Below, piece after piece: positions 11,408 to 22,223 of a stretch of DNA of 64,000 bases. The notes under the pieces are model-generated. The model had not been told where the DNA came from. It saw only the letters and a program-made list of their open reading frames with translations, and made no database searches. The DNA is from Arabidopsis thaliana (lineage: Eukaryota; Streptophyta; Magnoliopsida; Brassicales; Brassicaceae), in NCBI RefSeq assembly GCF_000001735.4, contig NC_003070.9, forward strand, positions 19,639,971 through 19,703,970. Direction: 5' to 3'. The position numbers and the translations under genes were made by a program. Numbering within the stretch: the first letter of the stretch is position 1; each line of letters begins with the position of its first letter.

Positions 11408-12606
11408 ATGCCGTCGGAAGCGGAGAGCTCAGCGAATTCAGCTCCGGCAACTCCGCCACCACCACCGAATTTCTGGGGAACCATGCCGGAGGAAGAGTAC
11501 TACACTTCACAAGGAGTACGTAACAGCAAATCATACTTCGAAACACCAAACGGCAAGCTCTTCACTCAGAGCTTCTTACCATTAGATGGTGAAATCAAAG
11601 GCACTGTGTACATGTCTCATGGATACGGATCCGATACAAGCTGGATGTTTCAGAAGATCTGTATGAGTTTCTCTAGTTGGGGTTACGCTGTTTTCGCCGC
11701 CGATCTTCTCGGTCACGGCCGTTCCGATGGTATCCGCTGCTACATGGGTTCGTTTACTTCGTTCCTCTGTTTTGATAAGATAAATTTTCCATCTTTGTGT
11801 AATTGATAAGATAATTTACGATCTTTAGGTGATTAAAGATTGGATTTTTATGGTTATTAGGTGATATGGAGAAAGTTGCAGCAACATCATTGGCTTTCTT
11901 CAAGCATGTTCGTTGTAGTGATCCATATAAGGATCTTCCGGCTTTTCTGTTTGGTGAATCGATGGGAGGTCTTGTGACGCTTTTGATGTATTTTCAATCG
12001 GAACCTGAGACTTGGACCGGTTTGATGTTTTCGGCTCCTCTCTTTGTTATCCCTGAGGATATGAAACCAAGCAAGGCTCATCTTTTTGCTTATGGTCTCC
12101 TCTTTGGTTTGGCTGATACGTGGGCTGCAATGCCGGATAATAAGATGGTTGGGAAGGCTATCAAGGACCCTGAAAAGCTTAAGATCATCGCTTCTAACCC
12201 GCAAAGGTACTATTAAACTTCTTGGAAGCAAACATAGTATAAAGCTTGAGACTTTACTTTGGAAGCTATAAAAGTTTGGATTTTGCATTGTAGATATACA
12301 GGGAAGCCTAGAGTGGGAACAATGAGAGAGTTACTGAGGAAGACTCAATACGTTCAGGAGAATTTCGGGAAAGTTACTATTCCGGTGTTTACGGCGCACG
12401 GGACAGCGGATGGAGTAACATGTCCTACATCTTCGAAGCTACTATACGAAAAAGCGTCAAGCGCTGATAAAACGTTGAAGATCTATGAAGGGATGTATCA
12501 CTCGCTGATTCAAGGAGAGCCTGACGAGAACGCTGAGATAGTCTTGAAGGATATGAGAGAGTGGATCGATGAGAAGGTTAAGAAGTATGGATCTAAAACC
12601 GCTTGA
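11408..12606 (+). CDS. CSE: Caffeoyl shikimate esterase (monoacylglycerol-lipase-type, LysoPL2)
   Basis: Three exons, 11408-11747, 11861-12206 and 12294-12606, give 332 residues. The fold is the hydrolase_4 / monoacylglycerol lipase type: YMSHGYGSD (oxyanion hole), LLGHGRSDG, nucleophile elbow GESMGG with Ser147, acid Asp268 in HGTADGV and base His298 in GMYHSLIQGEPDE. The HGTAD segment also fits an HX4D acyltransferase-like motif noted for this protein. The enzyme hydrolyses caffeoyl shikimate to caffeate in the lignin branch of phenylpropanoid metabolism and also has lysophospholipase/monoacylglycerol activity (established for the Arabidopsis enzyme, At1g52760 from memory). The N-terminus has a proline run (ATPPPPP) and no signal peptide. 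The AC-element cluster upstream fits lignin co-regulation. Part of its 3' end appears duplicated downstream. Confidence 0.95.
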
Positions 12607-13305
12607 ACAAAGCTACATTTGTGTTACAAGAACTTGAAGAGAAATGTATATTGATGTTATGATCCGTATCGTCGATTTGACTTGTTTTGTTGTCTGTTGT
12701 AATCCAAGAACATGAATTTTCTGATGTAAGAACTTATAATATCATGGATTACAGAAATCCTTTTATCATTTCTAAACCTTGGATTAAGTACTTATACAAG
12801 ATTAACATGTTTAATGAGCATGGACATAGCATAAAAGATATAATCTTTATTTCAATTTTTGGCTTGTGGCTATGGCTGCGATTGTGAACACAAGTGTTAC
12901 GCAAAACATATTTATAATCAAAAACGGGACCATGCAATACAATGTTGTGTAGTGTGCTTAGGATTCATCTTCAAAAGGGAAGATGTTTAAGTTTCTTTCG
13001 TCGGTGTTTTCAACTCTGTTTTTATCCACACGTACATTATTGTCCTAGAGAATATTTAAGACACGTCCACGTTCCTATGTTTGTACGTATTACCATTGTA
13101 AAGTTTTGTATGTTATATCTTTTGGCATTATAAGGAGGGGAAGACTTTGTCTTTCTCTTTATCTCTATCTTCTTCTTAGCCTCTCAAATCATGTCCAACG
13201 GTAGGATTGTGTCCCTAACCAGCCGTTTGGCCAGTCTCTTATCTTTTACACAAGTAAAATATCTCAATGTTTTCGTGTTTTCTTATTTGCCAAGACTTGA
13301 GTGTT
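12600..13305. repeat. Direct repeat copy A: CSE 3' end and downstream flank
   Basis: This segment, beginning at the last CSE codons, resembles 13388-14090 along its whole length: CATTTGTGTTACA, TTTTGTTGT, GATTACAGAAATCCT, ATTGTCCTAGA, ACACGTCCA, CTCTATCTTCTTCT, CCAACGGTAGGATTG and AAAATATCTCAATGTTT occur in the same order. The offset is about 790 bases, with many substitutions and indels. It is read as an old tandem duplication. Confidence 0.75.
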
Positions 13306-13387
13306 CCTCTATCCCTTCAACTTGGTTCATATTTTGATCCATGACTTAGTTTCCTTTTTGTGTGTTAAGAGGTATTGATCCAACAAA

Positions 13388-14090
13388 ATCTGCTTCAACC
13401 TTACATTTGTGTTACATGATATGTAGAGAATTGTATATAAATGATCCATGAGATTATGGCTTTGTTTTGTTGTTTGTGACTTTGTGTTGATCCAAGAACT
13501 TTATTTTCGTGATGTAATATCATAAATATATCAAAAGATTACAGAAATCCTATTTTATCAGAGTAACATGTTACTGAGACAATAAACATGCATGGAAACA
13601 AAATAGAAGTAATTGTTAATTTTGGCTAGTGGTTATGGTTGCGATGTATAATAACAGTAGGACAAGGGACAAAGGTCATCGTATAAACAGAAACCATACA
13701 ATACAATGTTATGTGGCCTTCATAATCAAACTAAAGAATAAAAAATGTTTAATGTCATTTGTTTGTTTTTCTTAACTCTTTTTGATTCACACGTACGTTG
13801 ATTGTCCTAGAAAATATATATTGAGGACACGTCCATCTTTTCCCACGTTTTCCCTTTGTGAAATTATGTATATTTTCTAAATATGTTTTTTTTTTGGAAT
13901 TAATGGAAACATTTTTCGATTTTTGTTTTTCTCTTTATGATCTCTATCTTCTTCTCAGCCTCTCAATCCTCCTCTCCAACGGTAGGATTGTATTCTCCAA
14001 ACAGCTATATGAGATATGGCCCATCGCATATCTTTTATACATGTAAAATATCTCAATGTTTCTGTGTCGTTTAATTGCCAAGGCTTGAAT
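13388..14090. repeat. Direct repeat copy B of the CSE 3' flank
   Basis: This second, diverged copy starts at TCTGCTTCAACCTTACATTTG (compare the CSE stop region) and ends near GCCAAGGCTTGAA. No coding potential remains. The gap between copies is short, so simple unequal exchange or slippage of a ~790-bp unit explains it. Confidence 0.7.
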
Positions 14091-14486
14091 TTCCGTGATC
14101 ATATAAAATTTGTGGATTCATACTGTCATACAATGTGAATATTCATTTTGATAATACCATTTGGTCACATTTTGAAGAGTATGTTTTGTTATTTTTGATC
14201 ATTCACTACATTTATCAAGTTCTTACGTTTTTAAAATGTGATGTCGTGATTTTTCAACATTCGCAACATTCATCAAGTTTTCACATTTTCAAATAGCGAT
14301 TTCGTTGTTTTTCATCATTAACAATATTTAGCAAGTTTTCTTAAAAATGATTCATGTATGCATGTTTAAAATAATAAATCTACAAAAACTAGTTCTTAAC
14401 ATTCTGTAATTATTCAGCAAATTTGTTTGGGTCAAATGTTCCCATACTATTCTATTATTCCCATATTCATATATCAATCACCACCA

Positions 14487-15640
14487 AAAGATTTTAGGAA
14501 AAATTCTCGAAACAAACCCGAACTATTTAAAATCTGCCAGAAAACTACCTGAACTTTTTTCGTTGTCAAAAAAATATACAAACTAATTTGGGTTAGAAAT
14601 AAAAAACACAATCTATTATTTTTTTCCGATTACCTCCCTTTGCCGTAACGGCCGTTAACGGCGTTAACCAAATCGGTTAACATTTTCAATTTTATTTATA
14701 GAAAATTTCTGGAAAAAACATAACTTATTTAATATTTGCCAAAATAATACCCGAACTTTTTTTCGCTGCCAGAAATATATACAAACTAGTTTAAAGTTGA
14801 AATAAAGAGTATGAAGTAGTTTTTTGTTCCAATTTCACTCACTTTGTCGTAATGGTTACAAAAAGGTAACAAAATAAAAATACAATTTTTTTTCATTTTC
14901 TTTGCACGTGGTAAATAAGAGTGGCGATAAAGCCGATTTTAAACCCATATAAACCCATAATCTATGGTGAACCTATTTGAATCCTAGTGTTAACATAACA
15001 CATATATCCATTTCAGAAATTAACCACAATAAACTGAAGAAATTAAAAAAAAAGAACTTTCGTTAACAAAGGGGGTATTTTTTTAATTTATTGTTGCTTA
15101 CATCGAATCTAGATACATGATAGATATAAAAAAAACAATTTTAGTAATTTAGGATAAAACATACCCATCAACACCATGATTTTGGTTGATATTACTCAAG
15201 AACTTAAGGTTTTAGGGGATTGTTTTAATAGTCAAGCTTTTTTAAGAATATTTTGTAAATAAAATTAACAACATTTGACAATTTGGTTAGGGAAATCGAA
15301 AAATAAATATAGATCGTGTATTATATTTCTAATTTAAGTTAGTTTGTGTATTTTTATGACAACAAAAAAGTTTATGTATTTTTTTGGCAAATATTAAATA
15401 AGTTAGGTTTTTTTCCAATAATTTTTTGTAAATAAAACTAACAGTATTTGACGATTTGGTTAACGTCGTTAACGGTCTGTTACGGCGAAAGGAGTAATTG
15501 GAAAAACATAATAAATCGTGTATTTTATTTCCACCCAAAATTAGTTTGTGTATTTTTCTGACAACGAAAAAAGTTCAGTTAGTTTTCTAGCAGATTTTAA
15601 ATAGTTCGGGTTTTTTTTGGAAATTTTCCCAAAGATTTTA
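14487..15640. mobile_element. Non-autonomous MULE-type DNA transposon with ~220-bp inverted arms
   Basis: The element body at 14497-15630 is flanked by the exact 10-bp duplication AAAGATTTTA (14487-14496 and 15631-15640). It starts GGAAAAATT and ends AATTTTCCC, and the outer ~220 bases are inverted copies of each other (e.g. AACCCGAACTATTTAAAATCTGC at left against its complement at right; CGTAACGGCCGTTAACGGCG against its partner near 15460-15487). A diverged second module of the same arm sequence lies inside each arm (14740-14870 and 15270-15420). No transposase frame is present. A 9-11 bp target duplication with long inverted arms is the hallmark of Mutator-like elements. No family name is assigned. 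Confidence 0.75.
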
Positions 15641-16038
15641 TAAACAAATCAACTTGTTTAAGTCTTCTAGCTTATTAAGTTTGAGTTATACGTAACATAA
15701 TCATATTAAGTTTGTTTCTTTCATTCATAAATCATAACGAATAAATCATACATCATCTGTTGGAATAACTTCTTCTAGGGCCTGAAAATTCCTAAATTTT
15801 CCTACAAAAATCTCATAATTGTTTTTGGATTTCTAAAATCTAAGTTGATTGTTTTTATAGGAAATGGCAAGAATTTGCTGTTTCCTTTGGAATTGTACCT
15901 TTGAGTCATGATGAGAGGACGACGTTTCAATGTAAGACTTTTCAAGAACAGAGCAAACGTAATTGCTTACACACTCTATAAAACTAACTAAACCCACTTT
16001 ACACACATTACAACTTCCACCGTGAAAAAAACAAAGAC
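15641..16038. other. Promoter and leader of the NPH3-family gene
   Basis: AT-rich sequence with a likely TATA (CTATAAAAC near 15976) about 60 bases upstream of the ATG. There is no coding signal. Confidence 0.4.
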
Positions 16039-17576
16039 ATGGACAAAACATCTTCGCCGGAATCTGCCACCATCTCCACCAAATCTCCGTCAACCTCCAC
16101 CGGAAAAATGGAGTGTTCTTGGTTCGACGATGGTTGCATTCTTGGCATTGATTATTTCGTCAAAACCATCGCCGGAATCAAATCCAAAGGTGTTCGTCCT
16201 GATCTCATTGGATCCATCATCGTTCATTACGCTTCCCAATGGCTCCCTGACCTCTCCGACATCGTCCTAAACTCCGATGACCAGCAACCGCAGCCGCAGC
16301 AGCAGTCAGAGAGCTTCTCTGTTACTGCGTTTGTGATGAAGAAACGTTCCTTCGTCGAAACTCTAATCGGAATCATCCCACCTGAGAGAGATTCCGTTCC
16401 TTGTGATTTCCTCCTCCGTCTACTCAGAACCGCGAACATGGTCGGAGCAGATGCAAATTACAAGGCGGAGCTCGAGGCGAGGATTTCATGGCAGCTTGAT
16501 CAAGCTTCACTCAAGGAGCTAATGATACCTTCCTTTAGTCACACGTGTGGGACATTGCTCGATGTCGAGCTCATGACTCGGTTGGTTAAGAAATTTGCTG
16601 GCTTAGACAACGAAGGAGTTAAATCCGGTGCTTCCCTAATTAAAGTAGCGAAGCTCGTGGACTCTTACTTAGCAGAAGCCGCCTTAGACGGCGATTTAAC
16701 CCTCTCGGAGTTTATATCTCTCGTCGAAGCTCTCCCTAACCATGCTCGTGTAACCGAAGATGGGTTATACCGTGCAATTGACACTTATCTCAAGGTAAAT
16801 GTTAAGTTCAATGAGCTTCACGACTTAAAATTAATTGGTAATGAATGGACTGGCCCGTCTCACATTTATATTTATTTTACATAGTAGAAGTAAAAAAATC
16901 GAAAATTTGAAGCATATATAATTTGTGATGGGTTTTATTCAAATTGAATTTTGGTTATGTTACTTAGGCACATCCTAACGTGACCAAGCAAGAAAGGAAG
17001 AGACTTTGTGGACTAATAGACAGCAATAAGCTATCAATGGAGGCATCTCTTCACGCTGCACAGAACGATCGTTTACCGGTTAGAACTATTATTCAAGTTT
17101 TGTTCTCTGAACAGGCAAAGCTGAGTCATCGCAGCCACAACAATATTGAATGGAGTGGTTCATCGTTCAGTGGCGTTAGGAGCAGCCCTAATCCTTCTGG
17201 TTCACACTACTCAGATTCTGGTCCTGCGCGGTGTACGTCCAAACGCGAGATTAATGTTCAGCAAGCAGAGATAAGAAGATTGAGAGAAGATATGGCGAAG
17301 CTTAAGTGCGAGTGTGAAGCGATGCAAACACAGTTACATAAGCTGGTTGAGAAGAAAGGAACTTGTACTAGTGGGAATAAAGGTTTTTTTAGGTGGAAGA
17401 AGTTGGGATTTAGGAGCGGTTTAAGCGTTAGCGTTGTGGAAAACACGAATGGTGAAGAGTTTGGTAATAATGGAGAAGGTGAAAATTTTGAGTATGTGAC
17501 TCAAACGCCTGGTAATATGATGACAAAGCTTGTTAAAGGAAGAACACCTTCTAGGTGGAGAAAATCTATGTCTTGA
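16039..17576 (+). CDS. NPH3/RPT2-family protein lacking a BTB domain
   Basis: Two exons, 16039-16794 and 16968-17576, encode 454 residues, much shorter than NPH3 (about 745) because the protein starts almost directly in the NPH3 domain and has no BTB/POZ region. The domain runs from WFDDGCILGIDYFVKTI to the diagnostic ERKRLCGLIDSNKLSMEASL and HAAQNDRLPVRTIIQVLFSEQ block. A coiled coil follows (AEIRRLREDMAKLKCECEAM and onward, about residues 345-375). The last residues, RWRKSMS, place a Ser three from the end after a basic pair, like the 14-3-3 site of NPH3 itself. NPH3 proteins with BTB act as CUL3 adaptors at the plasma membrane in blue-light signalling; without BTB this one cannot bind CUL3 the same way. 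Probably At1g52770 (from memory). Confidence 0.92.
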
Positions 17577-18875
17577 AAAACCGTCTTTAGTTTCTGTTCT
17601 TGTTGTTGCCTTCTTGTGCATTTGTTCTTCAGTCTTTGTGTCTGAATCTAATATTTTGTACATTTTGTAAGCTCATATAGTCATATCGATGGCTTGTGGG
17701 TCAAGTTTCACAATGGTTTTTATCTTATCCAAGACTCTCTTAGAATCTTAGATTCTTGTACATCTTGTTTCTCTGTTTTATCATCAGTTAGTTTCTTATC
17801 TTCGAAACACTACAAGTCTACAATAGGTTTTAAGACATTTTCTTTGGTTTCTCACTGTCTTGGTTTGTTCCTCTTCAATTTCCTAATGCTTTTTGTCTTT
17901 CACTTTCAGCCTCAGCTGCTATCTATAAACCTGCATTAGCTATAGCGGCTCTTTGGGCCAAATATTTCGGCCCAAACAATATCAAGCCCAAAATATTTGT
18001 CGTTGAAAAAGGCTACTTCTAAATTATCTTCTATATATGTACGAATGAAATTGACGTATCTTATGGTTCGAAGAAAACAACAAAGACTTGAGAAGAAAAC
18101 TAAAGTAAGTCGAGGTCAATGACTAATGGGATCTCACTTAAAACATATCCCGTCGAACACGCCTCTTCCATCTTTAAAGTCAAGTCAACCACTCACGCAT
18201 AAATTTATTGAACCAACCACTAAAAATTGTGATAACAATCATTTATATTTAGATAAATCATTTTATTTATTCAAAACTTTGTTATGCGCTAATTACTATT
18301 AATATCTAACCAATTAGTCAGGATTTTTCGTATTTTTTAACATGACCTAAATATAGATATAAATTTAGAAATATAATGTTAATGATTAATTTTTTTTCAT
18401 TCTTATTAACTATATAGTTAGACAACGGAAAACATCTGAGATGATTAGTTGAGGGTCTATGAAAAATATCAAATATATATATATATATAATTATTTTCAG
18501 CATTAATATTTATTTACTGGAAAAAAACAATGCAAATGTTGGAGTAAATTAAAAGAAAAATAATTAAGGGGAACTAATTGTTCAAATAAATTAAAAGAAA
18601 ATTCCAAAGACTTTTCTCTGTTCACTGTTCTGCTTAACTTCGAGTGTAATTGTCTCTCTCTCGATCTGTGTCATCGTCACTAGTGATGTAACTTCTTCAC
18701 CAAATCGAATATTACAGAGAAACCCATACATCAATCCTCATTGTTCCCAACTTCCTCTTCTTCTCTTCCGAACCCTTTAATCAAAGTTTCCATCTTTGTC
18801 CCGAAATCAATTGTCGCGACTCGCAAGTTCCTGTCTTTTTTCTCCACAACAAGAGCTTCTTCTGTTCTTGTCAGT
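17577..18875. other. Intergenic region and promoter of the DUF2921 gene
   Basis: No gene is visible. At 17955-17995 there are GGGCC/GCCCA motifs in both orientations (TTTGGGCCAAA, GGCCCAAA, AAGCCCAAA), which resemble site II elements. The stretch 18200-18540 is very AT-rich with a short TA microsatellite near 18476-18489. The frame of the next gene is open from 18741, but the first ATG is at 18876. Confidence 0.5.
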
Positions 18876-21800
18876 ATGAAAACGGTAATAAATCTCCTTC
18901 CTTTGCTCTTTCTCTCATTTGGGTTCCTCTTCTCTTCTCTAGTAATTGCTTCCTTCTCGGAAATGGAGCCCGTACCTATGTTTGAATCAATCGGCGAACA
19001 CAGAGATGAATCCGCACCTAAGATTAGTTACGATCGTATCAATGATGTGAAGAAAAAGTGCAAATCAGTGTTATCTTCAGCTTCTGAATTAAAGCTTGAA
19101 GATATCTCTAGAACTCCTAGAAAATCAAAAAGGAATCTTGGTTTTCGATACGGAGATTGGAATCAAGATTCTGGTGATTCTCCGATTCTACCTTTTGATT
19201 CAACGAACACACTTAGAAACTCGTCGACGAAGCCTATGAATCTTGTTTCTTTCTCAGTCACAGATCTAGATCTCCCACATCGAACCAAGAAATACATAGG
19301 CGTCAATGGTGTTTTGCTTCTCGCGATCACAATGTTTAGCGAATTACCAAGCTTAAGATCTTATGGGCTCCGTGAGTTTGAGTTATGGCCAAGTCATACT
19401 CAGCTTAAGATCTCGTTTCAAGGGATTTACGTTGAGAATGATGATGATGAAAGAGTTTTGTGTATGCTTGGTGAAACAATGTTACCTTCTCGTGATGAAT
19501 CTGATTCTTCTAATCCATGGAAATGGGTTAAAGAACATGACACGCCTCCTCTTTTACAAGATGATATGATTCTGCTTCTTCTTCGGTACCCGAAAAGCTT
19601 CACATTGACTAAAAGAGTGATTCAAGGAGAGCTTACAAGTCTAAACCAGAAGCCTAGTCTCAAGCTTTTCGACAAGATCCATCTCTTTTCTCAGCTTGGG
19701 AAATCTGTTCGTTACGATTTCGTCTCTAATGATTTGGTATCAAAGGCTTGCGATCCATATCCTTATAAAAACGATACCTTTACGAGCTCTGGAAGTGGTG
19801 GTATCAATGTCTATAAAGAGAAAGGATTCTGTGATCTTCTTCAAAGAGTTACTAACCGCGCGCCTCTAACCGTTGTACCTAACTGGAAATGCCACGGTAC
19901 AGATGAGTACTGCAGCAAGTTAGGTCCGTTTGCGTTTGACAAAGATATTAAATCAACGGATGGTAGCTTTAAAGATGTGAAGTTGTATATGCAAAACGTA
20001 CATTGCGAGGAAACCGCAGCTCGGTCTCAATCCGATGCTGTTACAAAAGTCTCGGCGGTTTTTCGAGCGGTTCATCCGAATGAGAATCTTTACATTTCAG
20101 GGATGAGATCAGGGATAGACAATATGACTGTTACAGCTGAAGGGATTTGGAAACCGTCTAGCGGGCAGTTATGTATGGTTGGTTGCAGGCGAGGCCAAGT
20201 CGATGGCTGCAACGCTCGTATTTGTTTGTATATTCCAACTACTTTTTCGATAAGGCAGCGAAGTATACTTGTAGGAACATTCTCCTGCCTAAACACTGAG
20301 AAGAATTTGACTCCGTCTTTCTTCCCTTTGTCGTTTGAGAAGCTTGTGGAGCCTATGGATATGCAGAATTACTTCCACTCTTCGGCTTCGCATCCGTTTT
20401 ATAGTTACTCGAAGTTAGATGATGCTGGTGCTATCCTTGAGAGAAACGAAGAGTTCTCTTTCGGAACTATAATCAAGAAGTCGGTAATGCATTTTCCGAA
20501 ACTAGAAGACTCTGATGATTTGCTTTCGAGCCTTTCTCTTCTTGCTGAGGACTTGACTTTCCATACACCTGCATTTACCGAGAAACGGGCCTCGGGAACT
20601 AATTTCGGCATGGATGTTCTCTCGCTCGGTCCTTTATTCGGACTTTTCTGGCGTACTTCGAACTTTTCCATCGCGGATCAGACAACTCCTTACCGCACAA
20701 AAGCTGAATACACTGAGAAACAGCTTCTTCTGAACGTATCAGGTCAAATCTCACTTACAGGGGAAAATTTCGGTAACTTCTCTGTTCTTTACTTGGAAGG
20801 TCTTTACGATGAGCATGTTGGGAAAATGTATCTTGTTGGATGCAGAGACGTGAGAGCCTCATGGAAAATCTTGTTTGAGAGTCCTGATCTTGAAGCTGGG
20901 CTAGATTGTTTGATCGACGTGGTGGTTTCTTATCCACCGATCAAATCACGGTGGTTGGCTGATCCAACTGCTAAAGTTTCAATATCTAGCAACAGACCAG
21001 AAGATGATCCTCTCTATTTTAAACCTATTAAGCTCAAAACAACTCCTATCTTTTACCGAAGGCAACGCGAAGACATTCTTTCTCGTGCAGGCGTTGAAGG
21101 GATTCTCAGGGTTCTCACTCTTACATTCTCTATCGGATGCATCACGAGCCTGCTTTTTTACGTTAGTAGCAATACCGACTCGCTTCCTTTTGTGTCCCTT
21201 GTAATGCTTGGAGTTCAAGCTCTTGGTTATAGCTTGCCGTTGATCACCGGAGCAGAGGCTCTCTTTAAAAGAAAAGCAGCTTCAGCAACAACATATGAAA
21301 CACCTTCTTATGATCTACAGAGAAGTCAATGGTTCAATGTGATTGATTACACTGTGAAGCTCCTCGTGATGGTCTGCTTTCTACTTACTCTAAGGCTTTG
21401 TCAGAAAGTGTGGAAGTCCCGTGCCAGATTGCTCACTCGAACACCTCAAGAACCGCATAAAGTTCCAAGTGATCGCCGTGTGCTTCTCGTTGTCTTGATA
21501 TTACACGCACTAGGATACATTGTCGCGCTGATTCGACATCCGGCAAGAGCAGATAGATTAGTTGGTGGAAGTTACGGATCTAATGCTTCAAATTGGTGGC
21601 AAACTGAAACAGAGGAGTATATTGGTTTAGTTCAAGATTTCTTCTTGCTCCCTCAGGTTATTGCTAATGCTATGTGGCAGATTGATTCCCGGCAGCCACT
21701 AAGGAAGCTATATTACTTCGGGATCACACTTGTCAGACTTTTCCCGCATGCCTATGACTACATCGTTGGCTCTGTTCCTGATCCTTACTTCATTGGAGAA

Positions 21801-22055
21801 GAACATGAGTTTGTTAATCCGAATTTCGACTTCTTCTCTAAGTTTGGAGATATCGCCATACCTGTTACCGCGATTCTACTTGCTGTCATTGTGTTTGTTC
21901 AGCAGAGATGGGACTATGACAAGCTTTCACAAGCTTTATCCTTTGGACGGTTTAGGATTCTCCCTTCTCGTTCTGTTAAGTACGAGAGAGTAATGTCCGA
22001 ATCCGAAATGGTTTCGGGAGCCCGTGTCAATGGAAATCGCGGTGATGAAGAATGA
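18876..22055 (+). CDS. DUF2921 multi-pass membrane protein, intronless
   Basis: This single exon encodes 1059 residues. It opens with a strong signal peptide or anchor (MKTVINLLPLLFLSFGFLFS). A long extracytoplasmic-type region of about 700 residues follows, with paired cysteines (e.g. CEET, CHGTDEYC, VGCRRGQVDGCNARIC) and many Asn-X-Ser/Thr sites. The C-terminal ~350 residues hold about seven hydrophobic helices (TLTFSIGCITSLLFYV, LVMLGVQALGYSLPLITG, LLVMVCFLLTLRL, RVLLVVLILHALGYIVALI, and others, ending IPVTAILLAVIVFVQQRW). The family is DUF2921, function not established. A large luminal domain plus ~7 helices resembles Tul1/FLY-type E3 ligases, but no RING follows the last helix (resemblance inferred). 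The upstream extension of the frame lacks an ATG. Probably At1g52780. Confidence 0.9.
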   Translation: MKTVINLLPLLFLSFGFLFSSLVIASFSEMEPVPMFESIGEHRDESAPKISYDRINDVKKKCKSVLSSASELKLEDISRTPRKSKRNLGFRYGDWNQDSGDSPILPFDSTNTLRNSSTKPMNLVSFSVTDLDLPHRTKKYIGVNGVLLLAITMFSELPSLRSYGLREFELWPSHTQLKISFQGIYVENDDDERVLCMLGETMLPSRDESDSSNPWKWVKEHDTPPLLQDDMILLLLRYPKSFTLTKRVIQGELTSLNQKPSLKLFDKIHLFSQLGKSVRYDFVSNDLVSKACDPYPYKNDTFTSSGSGGINVYKEKGFCDLLQRVTNRAPLTVVPNWKCHGTDEYCSKLGPFAFDKDIKSTDGSFKDVKLYMQNVHCEETAARSQSDAVTKVSAVFRAVHPNENLYISGMRSGIDNMTVTAEGIWKPSSGQLCMVGCRRGQVDGCNARICLYIPTTFSIRQRSILVGTFSCLNTEKNLTPSFFPLSFEKLVEPMDMQNYFHSSASHPFYSYSKLDDAGAILERNEEFSFGTIIKKSVMHFPKLEDSDDLLSSLSLLAEDLTFHTPAFTEKRASGTNFGMDVLSLGPLFGLFWRTSNFSIADQTTPYRTKAEYTEKQLLLNVSGQISLTGENFGNFSVLYLEGLYDEHVGKMYLVGCRDVRASWKILFESPDLEAGLDCLIDVVVSYPPIKSRWLADPTAKVSISSNRPEDDPLYFKPIKLKTTPIFYRRQREDILSRAGVEGILRVLTLTFSIGCITSLLFYVSSNTDSLPFVSLVMLGVQALGYSLPLITGAEALFKRKAASATTYETPSYDLQRSQWFNVIDYTVKLLVMVCFLLTLRLCQKVWKSRARLLTRTPQEPHKVPSDRRVLLVVLILHALGYIVALIRHPARADRLVGGSYGSNASNWWQTETEEYIGLVQDFFLLPQVIANAMWQIDSRQPLRKLYYFGITLVRLFPHAYDYIVGSVPDPYFIGEEHEFVNPNFDFFSKFGDIAIPVTAILLAVIVFVQQRWDYDKLSQALSFGRFRILPSRSVKYERVMSESEMVSGARVNGNRGDEE

Positions 22056-22223
22056 TTTTTACTCGATTTTGTGTATTAGATATGGATCAAGTCCTTGTTG
22101 TGACGTACCATGCAAGTATATATGTTTTCTTGAGTAAGATTACACTTATTTTGTCACTTTAAGAGTATTACATTCCGCATTTATGAAGCTTTAAATAGTA
22201 GATACATTCATAATAGAAGCGGT

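Noticed and set aside
18741-18875. 45-codon N-terminal extension of the DUF2921 protein resembling a transit peptide
   Set aside because: It begins with TTG, and no ATG exists upstream in frame. The signal peptide starts cleanly at the ATG at 18876.
20405-20671. Antisense open frames within the DUF2921 gene
   Set aside because: Shadows of a strong 1059-codon sense frame; no independent support.
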